64,000 bases of DNA from Cordylochernes scorpioides (lineage: Eukaryota; Arthropoda; Arachnida; Pseudoscorpiones; Chernetidae), in the NCBI GenBank assembly GCA_030710605.1, contig CP092871.1, positions 67,785,887 to 67,849,886 on the forward strand, in the 5' to 3' direction. The notes under the pieces were generated by a model. That model saw nothing but the letters and a program-made list of their open reading frames with translations, was not told where the DNA came from and ran no database searches. Below are positions 19,141 to 30,218 of this stretch, piece by piece. The translations under genes and the position numbers were made by a program. Positions within the stretch are counted from its first letter, which is position 1. Every line of letters begins with the position of its first letter.

Positions 19141-19864
19141 TTATTTATGGATTGCTCTATTTTCAAAACATTAATATATGTAATAAAGATTCTTCCTTGC
19201 TTTTACATTTTAACTAAATCAATAAGGGATATAGGGTTTGATTTCTTTTCATGAAGAGAAACCAAACCCTAGATTTATTATTTTTAACTTTTAAAAATCG
19301 TGTAGGTAGAATATCTTATCGGACTTCAGATTATTCGATTGTTTATTTCTAGCGAGCATCAATCAATAAATAGTAGAGGCGATAGGCCATGCATCAGCTT
19401 TCATGTTGACATTTTCTTTCGTCCTGGTACAACCCCATGAAGTTGACTCCGTTAAAATTAATATATGCAATTCACATTACAATATATTGCGGCTTATGAT
19501 TGTAGAACGAAGTTTGAAAATTATACCGCAATTCCCATCCCTGGACACTTTATTTTTCCGTTTATCATTACTCTTCACAATTCATCCTTTCATACTTCAT
19601 CCCTAAGATTAGAAATAATCGTTATTTCTCTTTAAAATAAATTTCGTTTTTTTTGTTTAAAAGAAAAATTTGCGGTATAATTTTCAAACTTCGTTCTACA
19701 TTAATATATATATTAACAGATTATTTTGTGAGCCATAAAAGATTTTTAGCGATTTTTGCCAGATAAATATTCCCAACAGCGCAAGGCATTTTAAGTCTTA
19801 CCTCAATTTTCTATAAGATTTCCAAACTAGTATATTACGAACATAATAAAAGAAAGATCGAAAA

Positions 19865-20035
19865 ATGCAATATAACAGCGATATGGTAGATTAAACTGGC
19901 GAAACTGCTGGGAGGGTTCACCACTGATGAGCCAGGCCCTCCCTTCAATTTTTCCATTGCAGTAAGAGCAGTAGAAATTGTTTAATTTCAAAAAGAATCT
20001 TACGCGTCTAAAATAGTTTCTAATTTTAAAACTAG
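19865..20035 (+). repeat. Family G repeat
   Basis: GATATGGTAGATTAAACTGG, CGAAACTGCTGGGAGGGTTC, ACCACTGATGAGCCAGGCCC, TCCC, then TTTTTCCATTGCAGTAAGAG and TTACGCGTCTAAAATAGTTT. Very close to the 40048 copy. Confidence 0.8.
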
Positions 20036-20439
20036 TATATAACAAAATACGTGTTAAATACTCTAGAAATATTCAACGAGTGTATTATTTAATCAGACAA
20101 ATTCCTTCCGAACATTAAGTTGTTTCAATTTCAGAGTTTTTTTATTGTAATTCTCTATCCAATACTTCTAACATCGATTTGTCTGTGGCCGGGTGAAGAG
20201 TGGAGCGGGACAATTTAAAATCCAATCCGAATATTTTGGTAGCCTCCATTCCTTATTTCAATTTTTATCCATTACCTACAAATTGTATTTTGTTTCCCCA
20301 ATTGTATTTTTATTTGATGTTTTATTTATTATGCTGAGAGAGATGGCGAATTTTCTCTCTCTCTGTAGCGAGATTTTCCTAAATAAAAGAAAGTTTTTTA
20401 AGAAGTTAGAATATATTTATAACCTATCTCTCTGAAAGT

Positions 20440-20550
20440 TGCTGATTTGCGCCATCTATCGGAATAAATAACAACTATTCGTTGATTTTTATTTATTCCA
20501 GAATTGGCCAAATACCCATTATTGATTAATAAAGAAAAGCTAACCACGTA
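20440..20550. repeat. Relic related to foldback family H2
   Basis: TGCGCCATCTATCGGAATAA, GTTGATTTTTATTTATTCC, GGCCAAATACCCATTATTGA, AAGAAAAGCTAACCACGTAC, GCGTTT follow the order of H2 arms (57330-57440). The hammerhead boxes are gone. Confidence 0.45.
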
Positions 20551-20578
20551 CGCGTTTATATATATATATATATATATA

Positions 20579-22063
20579 TCTATATATATAAAATTGAATG
20601 TCTGTGTGTCTGTCTGTCTGTGTGTGTGTCCTCTATGGATTCGAAAACCATACATCCAATCGCCGTGAAATTTTGGGATATTATTAGGTGTATCTCCGGA
20701 AAGGTTTACGAAAAATAATATCTTGAATATCTTTAATATCCTTAGAGTTATTTGCAGATTTGTAGCTTTAACTAGCAAGCAGCGCCACCATTGAGACGGA
20801 GATAGGCTTTTTCAAGAGGGGGAGTAATGTTAGGAGAGAGGAGCGCGTCTCGAGGCGGGTGCTCACGTGTCACTGTTAAAAACCTATTTGTTTTGGCTAC
20901 ATCTTTTCCCGTGGACTTAACGATAACTTTTCTAAAACTTATTTCAAATTTCATGTATAATTATTTTTACATCATTTAGTTTAGTATAATTATTTACTAT
21001 AATTTCCTATCGTTCAATTATTATACTTTTTGTTCTTAAAGATTATTTAAGACAATAATCTTTAATTAGAAAGTGCTTTGCCAAAAGTTTGGAGTGGGGC
21101 AGACCCCGTGCGAGAATGGATTCGCCCGGCCGCCGGCCGACAGTCAAAGTACCCACCGACCAATCAGGGCAGAGTTGGTGACACAGCTATGCCAAGTAGA
21201 CAAGAAAAAAAGCCTCGCGGGAGCTTGCCCAAGATGACCTCCGGGAACTTCGTCCATCTTCCATAAACGACCATGAATTTATTCAACCTTATCGAGTATT
21301 TTTCAAGGGACCGGGAAAAAATGTCCACTAGATAAAACGATGATTTTGTAATGTAGAAAATTAGGAAAGACAAAATTCAGGATGACACGGCACACAGGGA
21401 CCGGGAAAAAATAATCACTTTATCGAGAGATTCACGACCATGATTTTATTCAACTTATCGAGTATTTTTTCAAGGGACCGGGAAAATATGTTCACTAGAT
21501 AAAACGATGATTTTGTAATGTAGAAATTTATGAAAGACAAAATTCAGGATGACACGGCACACAGGGACCGGAAAAAAATAATCACTTTATCGAGAGATTC
21601 ACGACCATGATTTTATTCAACTTATCGAGTATTTTTCAAGGGACCGGGAAAATATGTTCACTAGATAAAACGATGATGTTGTAATGTAGAAATTTATGAA
21701 AGACAAAATTCAGGATGACACGGCACACAGGGACCGGGAAAAAATAATCACTTTATCGAGAGATTCACGACCATGATTTTATTCAACTTATCGAGTATTT
21801 TTCAAGGGACCGGGAAAATATGTTCACTAGATAAAACGATGATTTTGTAATGTAGAAAATTATGAAAGACAAAATTCAGGATGACACGGCACACAGGGAC
21901 CGGGAAAAAATGTTCACTTTATCGAGAGATTCAAATTTACGAGTTTCAAATTATCAAAATATATCTTTTTTTTTCAAGTTTATAGAGAATTGTTTTAACA
22001 AATGTTCGTTAGACAAACCTTTACTCGGGTAAAACCTCGGGCGAAGCCGGGTACGTCCGCTAG
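20579..22063 (+). mobile_element. Helitron family A, complete ends (1485 bp, non-autonomous)
   Basis: The 5' terminus TCTATATATATAAAATTGAA TGTCTGTG is preceded by A. The 3' terminus has a CTCGGGCGAAGCCGGG hairpin, 10 nt, then CTAG (22060-22063) followed by T. TC...CTRR with an A/T target is diagnostic of Helitrons. The interior has no intact Rep/helicase. It includes a 20780-20960 region of moderate GC, a 21078-21260 GC-rich piece and a four-copy 167-bp satellite near the 3' end. Confidence 0.8.
21268..21938. repeat. 167-bp satellite inside the Helitron, 4 copies
   Basis: Units start CGACCATGATTTTATTCAAC and include AAGGGACCGGGAAAATATGT, CACTAGATAAAACGATGATT and CAGGATGACACGGCACACAG. Starts at 21268, 21435, 21602 and 21769. 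The unit is related to the subterminal segment of the Helitron at 15300-15450. Confidence 0.9.
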
Positions 22064-22071
22064 TATACAAT

Positions 22072-22431
22072 ATAATATAATGCGTCTTATGATTGTAAAC
22101 CGACATTTGAAATACTATCCCGCATGTGTTTCTTTTCAACGAAAAATCAAAATATTATTTACGAACGGAAAATATGTCCAGGGTAGCCTAGTGGATATGG
22201 CATCTGCCCGGTAAGCGGAACACTGTGGGTTCGATTCCCATCCCTGGACACTTTTATTTTTCCGTTCATCATTACTCTCCACAATTCACCCTTCCATACC
22301 TAATCCAAAAGGTTAGAAATAATCGTTATTTCTCCTTGAAATAAATTTTGATTTTTCGTTGAGAAGAAACACATGCGGGATAGTATTTCAAATGTCGTTT
22401 TACAATCATAAGCCGCATTATATTATATTAT
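22072..22431 (+). mobile_element. tRNA-Thr-like element with inverted ends
   Basis: Inverted termini of about 85 bp (ATAATGCGTCTTATGATTGT, CGACATTTGAAATACTATCC, CGCATGTGTTTC) bracket a tRNA-like sequence. The tRNA part lies in the left third, after ACGAACGGAAAA, and is followed by TTTTATTTTTCCGTTCATCA and a body with AGAAATAATCGTTATTTCTC. A tRNA-derived promoter inside an inverted-repeat element is unusual: SINEs normally start with the tRNA head. Confidence 0.75.
22176..22249 (+). tRNA. tRNA-Thr(GGU)-like sequence (repeat-embedded)
   Basis: A 74-nt cloverleaf: acceptor GTCCAGG/CCTGGAC, anticodon stem TCTGC/GCGGA with loop CCGGTAA (anticodon GGU, but C instead of U at position 33), T-stem GTGGG/CCCAT with TTCGATT. 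Boxes A (TAGCCTAGTGG) and B (GGTTCGATTCC) are intact. Because it recurs in repeats, I take it as an element promoter rather than a tRNA gene. Confidence 0.55.
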
Positions 22432-22700
22432 AAATTACTTTATGTATTATTAACGAACGGAAAAAATATGTCCAGGGTAGCCCAGTGGATATGGCATCTG
22501 CCCGGTAAGCGGAACACTGTGGGTTCGATTCCCATCCCTGGACACTTTTATTTTTCCGTTCATCATTACTCTTCACAATTCACCCTTTCAAACCTCATCC
22601 AAAAGGTTAGAAATAATCGTTATTTTTCCTTGAAATAAATTTTGATTTTTCGTAGAAAAGAAACACATGCGGGATAGTATTTCAAATGTCGTTTTACAAT
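22432..22700 (+). mobile_element. Second tRNA-Thr-like element, lacking its left terminus
   Basis: Directly adjoining the previous copy. TTAACGAACGGAAAAAATAT precedes the tRNA-like part, and the body and right terminus (ACACATGCGGGATAGTATTT...GTCGTTTTACAAT) are complete. The two copies are about 95% alike by eye, suggesting tandem duplication or a shared terminus. Confidence 0.75.
22470..22543 (+). tRNA. tRNA-Thr(GGU)-like sequence (repeat-embedded)
   Basis: Differs from the 22176 copy by one base in the D region (GCCCAGTGG). Same stems, anticodon loop CCGGTAA and box B. Repeat-derived. Confidence 0.55.
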
Positions 22701-22721
22701 ATATATATGTGTGTGTGTTTT

Positions 22722-22862
22722 GAAAATAGAGCAATCCATAAATAGATTTTCAATTAAAAGGCATATATTGGATCAAAATATAATGTATTCACCAATATTT
22801 CAGTTGGCTGAACGCCAACCTTTTTCATGGTATTATAAAATATTTATGTTAACAACAAACTC
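22722..22862 (-). mobile_element. Family H3 Penelope-like end
   Basis: Minus strand: CCAUGAAAAAGGUUGGCGUU, CAGCCAACUGAAAUAUUGG. The 7-bp GGUUGGC/GCCAACU hairpin, GAAA and AUAU are kept. The 5' box is eroded. The adjoining ACTCAGCGCCACATAACGTC also occurs at 18975. Confidence 0.65.
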
Positions 22863-23267
22863 AGCGCCACATAACGTCAATAGAATTAATTTCAAAAATA
22901 TTCTTTGCCTAATTTTCAATGGGGAGGGATATGTATGTATAGATTTGTGTGGCATTTAAGGAAGGTGATAGGAACTAAGGTAGATGTTGTTAAGTGACTC
23001 TGTCGTTAAGCGAACATCTTAGTATACATATTGAAGGTCTTAGGTAGTAGATGTATGTAAACAAATTTTATTATACAAGTGTGTGTGTAGTATTTAGAAA
23101 TATAAACTATAAGGTTGTCCCAAAAGTTCGTATTTTTCTTAAAACGTTGTTTTTCTTATTACTTGGCGAATAATATTATTACGGCGAATACATAATAATA
23201 CAATTACTTATACATAATACAAAGACATTATACTCATAATTAATAGGCTAATCTCCCTTAATAGAAT

Positions 23268-23340
23268 GTTCAAATCTAAAAGCTTGAGGGATGAAACTGC
23301 AAAATAAACTCATCCCTCAAGCTTTTAGATTTGAACAAAG
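23268..23340. repeat. Perfect 27-bp-arm palindrome
   Basis: GTTCAAATCTAAAAGCTTGA GGGATGA and its exact reverse complement around AACTGCAAAATAAAC. Confidence 0.8.
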
Positions 23341-23394
23341 ACATTATACAATGCGGTGAATAATATTATGGCGAATAATATTGGTATTTCAGTT

Positions 23395-23490
23395 CTTAAA
23401 ATTAAAGATACTTCGGCCAGTAAATATTTTTATTACCTCGACGTTTCGACAAAAATCTTTTGTCCTCGTCAGGAATGAATTTTTACGATT
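23395..23490 (-). mobile_element. Family H1 Penelope-like end with hammerhead-like core
   Basis: From 23472 on the minus strand: CUGACGAG, hairpin GACAAAA-GAU-UUUUGUC, GAAACGUC, then GAGGTAATAAAAATATTTAC and TGGCCGAAGTATCTTTAATT. The best-preserved H1 copy. UUC before and GAG after the core could pair as a 3-bp helix I. Confidence 0.7.
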
Positions 23491-23584
23491 GCTATTTTAA
23501 TTTTTGCAAGTGTTTACGAACCTTTGGGACAACCTTGTATTTAGTGCGACTTTATATCTCTCTTCCCAATTAAAACAATTTCAT

Positions 23585-23720
23585 ACTGTCCTTATTGTAG
23601 TAATAAATAATATTAAGTGATTCTAGTTCATCAGCGGTGAACCTCCCAGAGTTTCGTCAGTTTAACTAACTAGACCGTGTCAACTCTAGTATTTGGTTCC
23701 TAATATTCGTCTTATTGGGC
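23585..23720 (-). repeat. Family G repeat, diverged
   Basis: Reverse complement keeps AAACTGACGAAACTCTGGGA, GGTTCACCGCTGATGAACTA. Both boxes are recognisable (CGAAAC, CTGATGA) with helix II eroded. Confidence 0.6.
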
Positions 23721-24814
23721 AATAGTAAGGTTTTCTATCTGTAAAAAAAGAAACAGGCTACTATAGCCTATCTAAATAATACGCAAATTGTTATCTTTTA
23801 TTCAAGGTTTTTCCTTGAAGTAGACTAGAAATAAGACTTTTACACCATTATACAGAATATGTATCCTTATATTAATTCATATATTATCATATCATATATT
23901 GTCCTTATCATATATACTGTATCTCTGTCAATCATATATTAAAAAGCACCACTCAATTCAAATTTTTCTTCCTTTTCATTCTAAATTCTTTAATTGTGCT
24001 TTGGATTCCTAAGAAAACTCGAATAATTGCCTTGAATCTCTACTTAAAGTTCTTACAATTCCTAGTGAAATGAGTGAATAAAATTCGAAAGGAAGCATGG
24101 CACTCAATTGAAATTAAGATGTATTAATTATTATTAATCCTTTTTCACTATTCCTAGCGTATTTCTAACACACAGCTTAGTTCACAGCTGATGCAGCACC
24201 TCGCTGCATCAGGGAATTGATGTGATAAAGGCGACAACGTAATATTTAACCAATCTTTTTATTTGTTCCCAGATGGGCAATAGCCCTTCCTTTCCCTTGA
24301 AGCCATTGAAAGAAAGAAAAACAATGAAACTGGATCCATCGGATTTATTGTACCAGCACGACCACAAATCGTAGCTCACGATTGGTAGCCATCTCAATTC
24401 TATATGATAGCTTTATTTCTTTTGTCTGAGATTTATTTCCCTGAGAGACTTTCTGCGTCGAAAGCCAGGATATTCTTCTTTATTTCGGATTATTTAATTT
24501 TTCTATCTATATGTGACTGTTACTCTGATGATAGAATCTTATAGTTTAGTATTAATACATTTAGAAAAAAAGAAATCTCTCCCTATTTATTATCTCCAGT
24601 CAATCATATGTCGAGTTTGTGGATCTTAAGATTTTTGCTGATGTCGAATAATAGATTGTCGAGTCTGCGAATGATCGGTATCTGATGGGGATGAGTAGAG
24701 CTCATCAATGGATAGGTTAATGTAGTCCTTGAGTTGCTTGGGGTTGTAGGCTGAGAATTGAACTTAGTACATAGTGGGAAAACATAGAATCAATGCCACA
24801 CGTTCCTAGAGATG
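23721..24814. other. No confident feature
   Basis: AT-rich. A hairpin CTGATGCAG/CTGCATCAG sits at 24189-24213. The minus frame 24209-24397 is open for 62 codons (WSCWYNKSDGSSFIVFLSF) but lacks supporting signals. No repeat relation was recognised. Confidence 0.35.
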
Positions 24815-25068
24815 AGTTTTTATTTATCTTTTTAAAACGTAATATCAAGAGAGCTTTCAAGTATCTCTTTCCTTCTACAGAAGTACATAAAACGTATAAA
24901 CGTCGTTGAGATGTTAACTGATTTAAATATCCACTATAAGTTATTTAAATGTATATATAAATCAGTTAGCATCTTAACGGCGTTTATATGTTTTTATGTA
25001 CTTCGGTAGAAGGGCAGAGATGCCTGAAAGCTTGATATTACGTTTAATAAAGATAAACACATCTCCAG
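24815..25068. mobile_element. Foldback family H4
   Basis: Arms CTAGAGATGAGTTTTTATTT...ACGTAATATCAAGAGAGCTT and the inverse. The right centre reads GGUAGAAGGGCAGAGAUGCC, UGAAAGCUUGAUAUUACG: GGGC/GCCU hairpin, GAAA, AGCU palindrome. The left copy is more eroded. Confidence 0.7.
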
Positions 25069-25296
25069 AAACCTGTAGCATTGTTTGATTAAAATCCAGA
25101 TTTAAATCAATTGATATTAAAACATAAAATCGCTAAATTTATCAAAACGACCATCCATCTATCGTTATACCAACAGTGCCTTGCACATGGGTAGAGCTTG
25201 TATAATTGAATAGAATCCTGACTTTCGAGACGAAATACCTCAGTAAACTAAACAGCACAAATTTACATAGAGCCCCCAACCAATCATGAAATCATA

Positions 25297-25518
25297 TGTT
25301 GTGCATTAGCATATGTTTCTTGTATTTTGCATAATTGTTTTTTATGCTATTTTGCATAGGTATCAATTGTGCTTTTGTAAGATATAAATACCGTTGTAAT
25401 TTTAGAGCGACAGTCGAGTAGCACGTTAAGTCAGTCTTGTATCTTATCTTGTGTTGGCAATAAAAAGCCTTATTTGCTCACGCAGTCGTGTTGGTAAATG
25501 CAGAGACACGACGACACA
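25297..25518 (+). mobile_element. LTR-like remnant (family L1), plus orientation
   Basis: TGTTGTGCATTAGC..., a TATA-like GATATAAATACCGTTG, AGTCAGTCTTGTATCTTATC, then GGCAATAAAAAGCC (polyadenylation signal) and CACGCAGTCGTGTTGG, ending CGACGACACA. The 3' half recurs inverted at 39085-39250. The promoter then poly(A) order is that of an LTR. Confidence 0.5.
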
Positions 25519-28098
25519 TACAAAGACTCAGAACGACATACGAATACCAAATGGTATTAAGTGAAATCGATAGTGTCATATAGTGTAAATGAATATTGAT
25601 AGATTCCTATACAAAGTTTTACATAACTAAATGGATGAGATTTGAGGAAGAACCAAGAGGATACAAATTATCAAAACAGCTTCTAACCTCGGTTGTTAAA
25701 AATCTTAATAACTTTTTTTGACCTTAAATCATTAATAAACAACGTAATTTAATGTTTTCCCTCTTATATCGTCTCCAAACTTGGTTTGATAAATATATCC
25801 AACTTAAATAATGACAATTCAGCAACTATTCAATTTATGATAGCTTATCCTTGGCTGGGTGAAGATACAAATCCTATCCCTAAATTAAGATGGTAGTGCT
25901 GTACACCACGTTCCCTCTGTCAAACACCTTTTAGAGTAAAATTATTATTATTTATTAATTAGGAATGGAAGGTAGTTATGAAACATTTGAATCGAATAAT
26001 GTTCAATGTTTATTTACATGATTATGTCTTTATAAAGTCAGTTCTTTAGTTACTAATGTACATTAGGGGTTGGAATTATATTTTATGTTTAAACGTTTAC
26101 CTATCAGTAGATGCCTTTTTTAACACAACTTATTTGTACCGCTGAACCGGGATACATTGTCTTATTATTATTATTTCTTTTTTGTAAAACAAACCAAAAT
26201 TATTATTATTAAGTTTAATACACATATTTTTATTATTTATGGTGTTAAATTTATTCTTTTGCTCCTTTTATCTCTCTCTTTTGGCCACGCATGCGCAATT
26301 CATTTTGTTTTCAGCTCTGGCGTGTGGAAATTGGAATTCCACCATTAGCTAAATTTATTTGCAAACTAACACTTCACTAAACTAATTGTAAATATCCTAT
26401 AAGAAAAAAAGTAATTTCATTAAAAAACATCAAACAAAACCTTGTTTACCATGTTTTAATGCTAAATCTTAAAGAAGTTGTACCTTTAGCATGTATATAT
26501 CTAGATTCAGACAATAACTCAAGTGCGTAAATGGAAAAATTATTACTTCCACAATCGATATAAAATTGGCGCAAATTACTTTTAAAATGGGGGAAAGAAA
26601 TAAATTCACAATTTGTAAGCTTTATGAGCCAAGTACCAGCTCGCCTCTCGAGGGGCAGAAGTGGGAACTAAAATTGACTTTTGTTTATTTACACTCCGTT
26701 TAAAGTGATGTCACGTGTGTATTGATAAGTTGATAGCTAATTATATCAATTCTGTTTCTCTCTTTGAACTGGATGTAAATATGACAAAATCTGGTTTAGT
26801 TCCAACTTTGGCCACTCGAGCGCCTCAGTCGAGCTGATATTTGGCCTATAAAGCTAGGCCTATTAGCTTTGGCCTATAAATGAATCGTCATTTGATATTT
26901 TTATTTACTTAAACTATAGAAGGCGTGTGTGCTCGTGAGCTTTTTTAATAACCAACTCTTTAATTATATAATTTATAGAGACATAGAGAATTTTGTTTAC
27001 TTTTAAATAAAGTGAATCCTTAAAATTATAATAAACATAGCATAGATTACATCTTTATGCCTTGATGGACCTCATCAGATTGTATGGAAGTCTGTTTTGG
27101 CATATTCTCTTTGGTCACATCTTTATAGCTTCATGGATACTTTCATCAGATTGTATGAAGATCTATTATGTCACATTCCTCTTTGGTTTCCATCTTCCTG
27201 GCTTCATGGACACCATCATCATGTTACATGGAAGTCTGTTTAAGCACATTGCATATTAGCAATGCAACCAACGATCATAAAAACCTTTGGGAAATGACAA
27301 AATTAACACGTAATGAATCTGAAAATTCTTTCTATATATATATATTATATAAAAATTATTTTATTCCAAAATTATAATTTATAGAACAAATTACTCTGTT
27401 TAAATCGACCGCCAGACATCGCAGCTTGCTCTATATAAAACTTTTTGTTGTTGTTACCCCCTTGACCTGCTCAAAACTTTTGTACATATGTAAATATGTC
27501 TTTTGGTTTCTTTATTCTAATCGCCTTAAAGCAGGTAGTACTTTATCAAATTATGTCTTTTGTGTTCTATAAGCTCAATTAAAGCTAATTCTGATCTGAA
27601 TTTATTATTATTATTATTACCGCGCGCGCGCGCGCGACTGCAATATCACATACTCATGGATTCCAAGATCAAGAAAATGACCAATAATTCCTCTACAATA
27701 AAAAAAAAGTTATTTCAATAATATTCAAAAAACAGCAGAAAATCTTATTTATATATATAGCTATTAGTAAATTTAATTGTATTTTTAGGAGCAGGCCAAT
27801 ATATATAGCTTTAAAAAATGACATAAAAAAGTTCTTTGTTAAAGCGAACCTAGAAACAATCTCAGGTTGAATATAATTAAATGAAAGAAATCTTTAAAAT
27901 TGTGATATCAAAGCTTATAACTGTCCAGTAACTAACTGAAAGTATAAAGAAAAATATGATTTAATATATTGCAAGCATGAGATTAAGTTTTTATAAATTA
28001 TGTGATATAATAATATTCATTATTTTTAAGGTACACTTTGGAAAAACCCAAGCAATTAATCTGGGCATTGCTAAAGATGCAAAATATTGGCGCTGTTT
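25519..28098. other. AT-rich stretch, no recognised gene
   Basis: Low-complexity TTATTATTA runs (25945, 26160, 27600), a (CG)n tract (27620-27636) and a loosely repeated ~85-bp segment at 27065-27250 (CATGGAAGTCTGTTT / TGTATGGAAGTCTGTTT). No coding signal or transposon ends were found. Confidence 0.35.
27619..27637. repeat. (CG)8 tract
   Basis: CCGCGCGCGCGCGCGCG directly follows an (ATT)n run. An alternating purine-pyrimidine tract of this kind can adopt Z-DNA. It is striking in DNA this AT-rich. Confidence 0.9.
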
Positions 28099-28099
28099 T

Positions 28100-28690
28100 A
28101 AAAGCCAAACTTTGTGAAAGATAAAGAATTGATCAGGGCAGCATCAAGGCTGCAAGATATGGCCACTTGTTTTTAGAGGCTGCTCTTTGTGAAAGATCAA
28201 GAATTTATCAGGACAGCATCAAGGCTGCAAGATATGGACACTTGTTTTTAGAGGCTGCTCTTTGTGAAAAATCAAGAATTGATCAGGGCGGCATCAAGGC
28301 TGCAAGATATGGCCGCTAGTTTTTAGAGGCTGCACTTTGTGAAAGATCAAGAATTGATCAGGGCAGTTTCAAAGCTGCAAGATATAGCCGCCATCTTTTA
28401 AAAGCCAAACTTTGTGAAATCTCAAGAAGTAATCATGGCGGCACCAAGGCTGCAAGATATGGCCACTATCTTTTAAAAGCCAAACTTTGTGAAAGATCAA
28501 GAATTAATCAAGGCATCATCAAAGCTACAAATATGGCCACTATCTTTTAAAAGCCAAACCTTGTGAAATCTCAAGGAATTTGATCAGGATAGAACAACGG
28601 ATAAAAGTTATGTCCGCTAATTTTTAGAGGCCGCGCTTTGCGAAAGTTCAAGAAATTGATCAGAACGCCACCACGACTACAAGATCTATG
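28100..28690. repeat. 75-bp tandem satellite, 8 copies
   Basis: CTTTGTGAAAGATCAAGAAT starts at 28110, 28184, 28260, 28335, 28410, 28485, 28560 and 28636. Each unit also has TGATCAGGGCAGCATCAAGG and CTGCAAGATATGGCC. Two half-types alternate (AGAGGCTGC versus AAAAGCCAAA). Confidence 0.92.
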
Positions 28691-28808
28691 AAGATATGCA
28701 AGTAACATGTTATCTAATAATATATTATATAAAAATATATGTTACCTATACGAAATTGTATTTCGATATACTCACAATATTGCCCCCTTCATATTATATA
28801 TTTTTTCA

Positions 28809-28989
28809 GGGTAAAAGAAATCCAAAAACTCTCAAAACGTTACCAGTTTTATCGTCACCGAAAATATTAAACCTTTCCGAATCAAAGGCATTGGAAAAAA
28901 TAAAGAAAGCCTTAAACCATCTTCCCTTTAGTCAGACAACTTATCGTTGTGCCTCCCACAGCAGAATAGTGTTGATCGTATTGATATAA
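28809..28989 (+). CDS. Candidate terminal exon, unidentified
   Basis: A pyrimidine-rich acceptor ending TTTTTTCAG (28799-28808) is followed by 59 open codons starting GKRNPKTLKTLPVLSSPKIL and ending in TAA at 28987-28989. The Lys/Leu/Ser composition is protein-like (ESKALEKIKKALNHL). I recognise no family, and there is no obvious poly(A) signal close by. It could be chance in AT-rich DNA. Two other plus-strand splice-like stretches lie at 30219 and 59663. Confidence 0.25.
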
Positions 28990-29317
28990 TGAGGGTCAAA
29001 ATTTAGAACTCCGAAGTAAAATATTCAACCCAAAATAAAGCAAACAGAATATACTGTCACCAATTTTTTAAATTTCAAAATAAGGAAAAACCGTGATATC
29101 ATCACCAACAGCAAAAAGCGAGAAATATAATATTGCAGGGTCTTTTCCATATCGGCATCGGCTACGAGTCAAACTTAGCAGAGATTTCCAGAAAGTTAAA
29201 CACCTTTAAAATGTAGCGGTGATGTAAAAAGAGAGCATCATCACCGTATTGGACACAACATAGAGGTTTTTTTAACGTCATTTAAACAAGATGGTTTAAA
29301 TAACGCCTCACTCGGAA

Positions 29318-29628
29318 AGACCAACAGGTGGAGAAAGAGTATAAACCGTCGGGATATTTGACTGCCACTACCCGGGATCGAATCCCGAAATGGGAACTTT
29401 TTTCTGAAGAAACTAGTGCTTCAATGACCCCCCAATTCTTTCGAAATTCCAAACCCACCAGTAAGTACAAGTAATCGAACGGAACTTTGGCACATTTGTA
29501 AATTCAAAAGTAAAACTGTGCTTTCTAAATATGTAATGTAGTTCATACAGTAAAAGAGAGAGCGTTCATTCGCTAACTCACCACCATGATTATTATGGCC
29601 TGTACCATATGTACTTGGGTGAAAATAA
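29318..29628 (+). mobile_element. tRNA-derived SINE
   Basis: CAGGTGGAGAAAGAGTATAA head, box B GGGATCGAATCCC, body with CCCCCAATTCTTTCGAAATT CCAAACCCACCAG, CATTTGTAAATTC and CACCATGATTATTATGGCCT GTACCATATGTACTTGG. Same family as 35486. Confidence 0.8.
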
Positions 29629-29644
29629 TAAATATATGGAGACC

Positions 29645-29745
29645 GATCAAATGGTTTACACTCAGAGTAAAAGAGAGAGAAGCGCACTCGCTAACTCCCC
29701 ACCATGATTTTCATGGCCTGTACCATATGTATACTTAGGGGAAAA
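29645..29745 (+). mobile_element. SINE 3' fragment
   Basis: A second copy of the SINE's last ~100 bp (AGTAAAAGAGAGAGAAGCGC, CACCATGATTTTCATGGCCT GTACCATATG) follows in tandem. The intervening ATATGGAGACMGATC is also duplicated, so this is a local tandem duplication. Confidence 0.75.
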
Positions 29746-29924
29746 TAATACTAATAAACATATGGAGACAGATCCAATTTTTACATTACGTTTAAAAACT
29801 AGTGTATTATTTCTAATCAGATAAGCTCAAATTTGACCATCACCTGCGCGACGGAATCATGTTATATTACAAACATATTTAGCAGAATATGAGAAAATAT
29901 GTAAATATATAGATTAATAATACA

Positions 29925-30100
29925 ATATTATGCGTCTTATGATTGTAGAACGACATTTGAAAATTATCCCGCATGTGTTTCTTTTGAACGAAAAATCGAA
30001 ATTTATTTTAAGGAGAAATAACCGTTATTTCTCCTCAAAATAAATTTCGATTTTTCGTTCAAAAGAAACACATGCGGGATAATTTTCAAATATAGATTAA
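29925..30100. mobile_element. tRNA-less derivative of the inverted-end element
   Basis: TATTATGCGTCTTATGATTG...CCGCATGTGTTTCTTTTGAA and the inverse form a nearly perfect hairpin with ~75-bp arms meeting at GGAGAAATAACCGTTATTTC TCC. These are the termini of the 22072 element without the tRNA part. Confidence 0.8.
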
Positions 30101-30218
30101 TAGTTTCATATTTTAGATTCCAATAATATAGAATATGTAAATATTATTTAAATTTAAAAAATAATTATTAAAATTAGATAATATTAGAGTTTGACTTAAA
30201 TATTATTGTTGTTTTTAG

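Larger units (their letters stand above)
18440..19832. repeat. Large inverted repeat, ~390-bp arms
   Basis: The left arm (18440-18830) begins GGAAATCTTATAGAAAATTG and the right arm (19430-19832) is its near reverse complement ending CAATTTTCTATAAGATTTCC. Each arm contains a tRNA-deleted copy of the GTAGAACGAAGTTTGAAAAT / CATCCCTGGACA element (see 22072). The ~600-bp spacer holds an H1 copy, a second palindrome and an H3 copy. The RNA could form a very long hairpin. Confidence 0.8.
23111..23536. mobile_element. Mariner-like MITE with nested insertions
   Basis: TIRs AAGGTTGTCCCAAAAGTTCG and CGAACCTTTGGGACAACCTT are typical of mariner. Inside are a 27-bp-arm palindrome (23268-23340) and an inserted H1 element (23395-23490). 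No transposase. Confidence 0.7.

Noticed and set aside
22176-22543. Functional tRNA-Thr genes
   Set aside because: The cloverleaf is good, but every copy lies in the same repeat, two copies have C at position 33, and truncated forms exist. An element promoter is the simpler reading.
27065-27250. CTCATCAG-type boxes as another hammerhead family
   Set aside because: No hairpin and GAAA follow at the needed distance.
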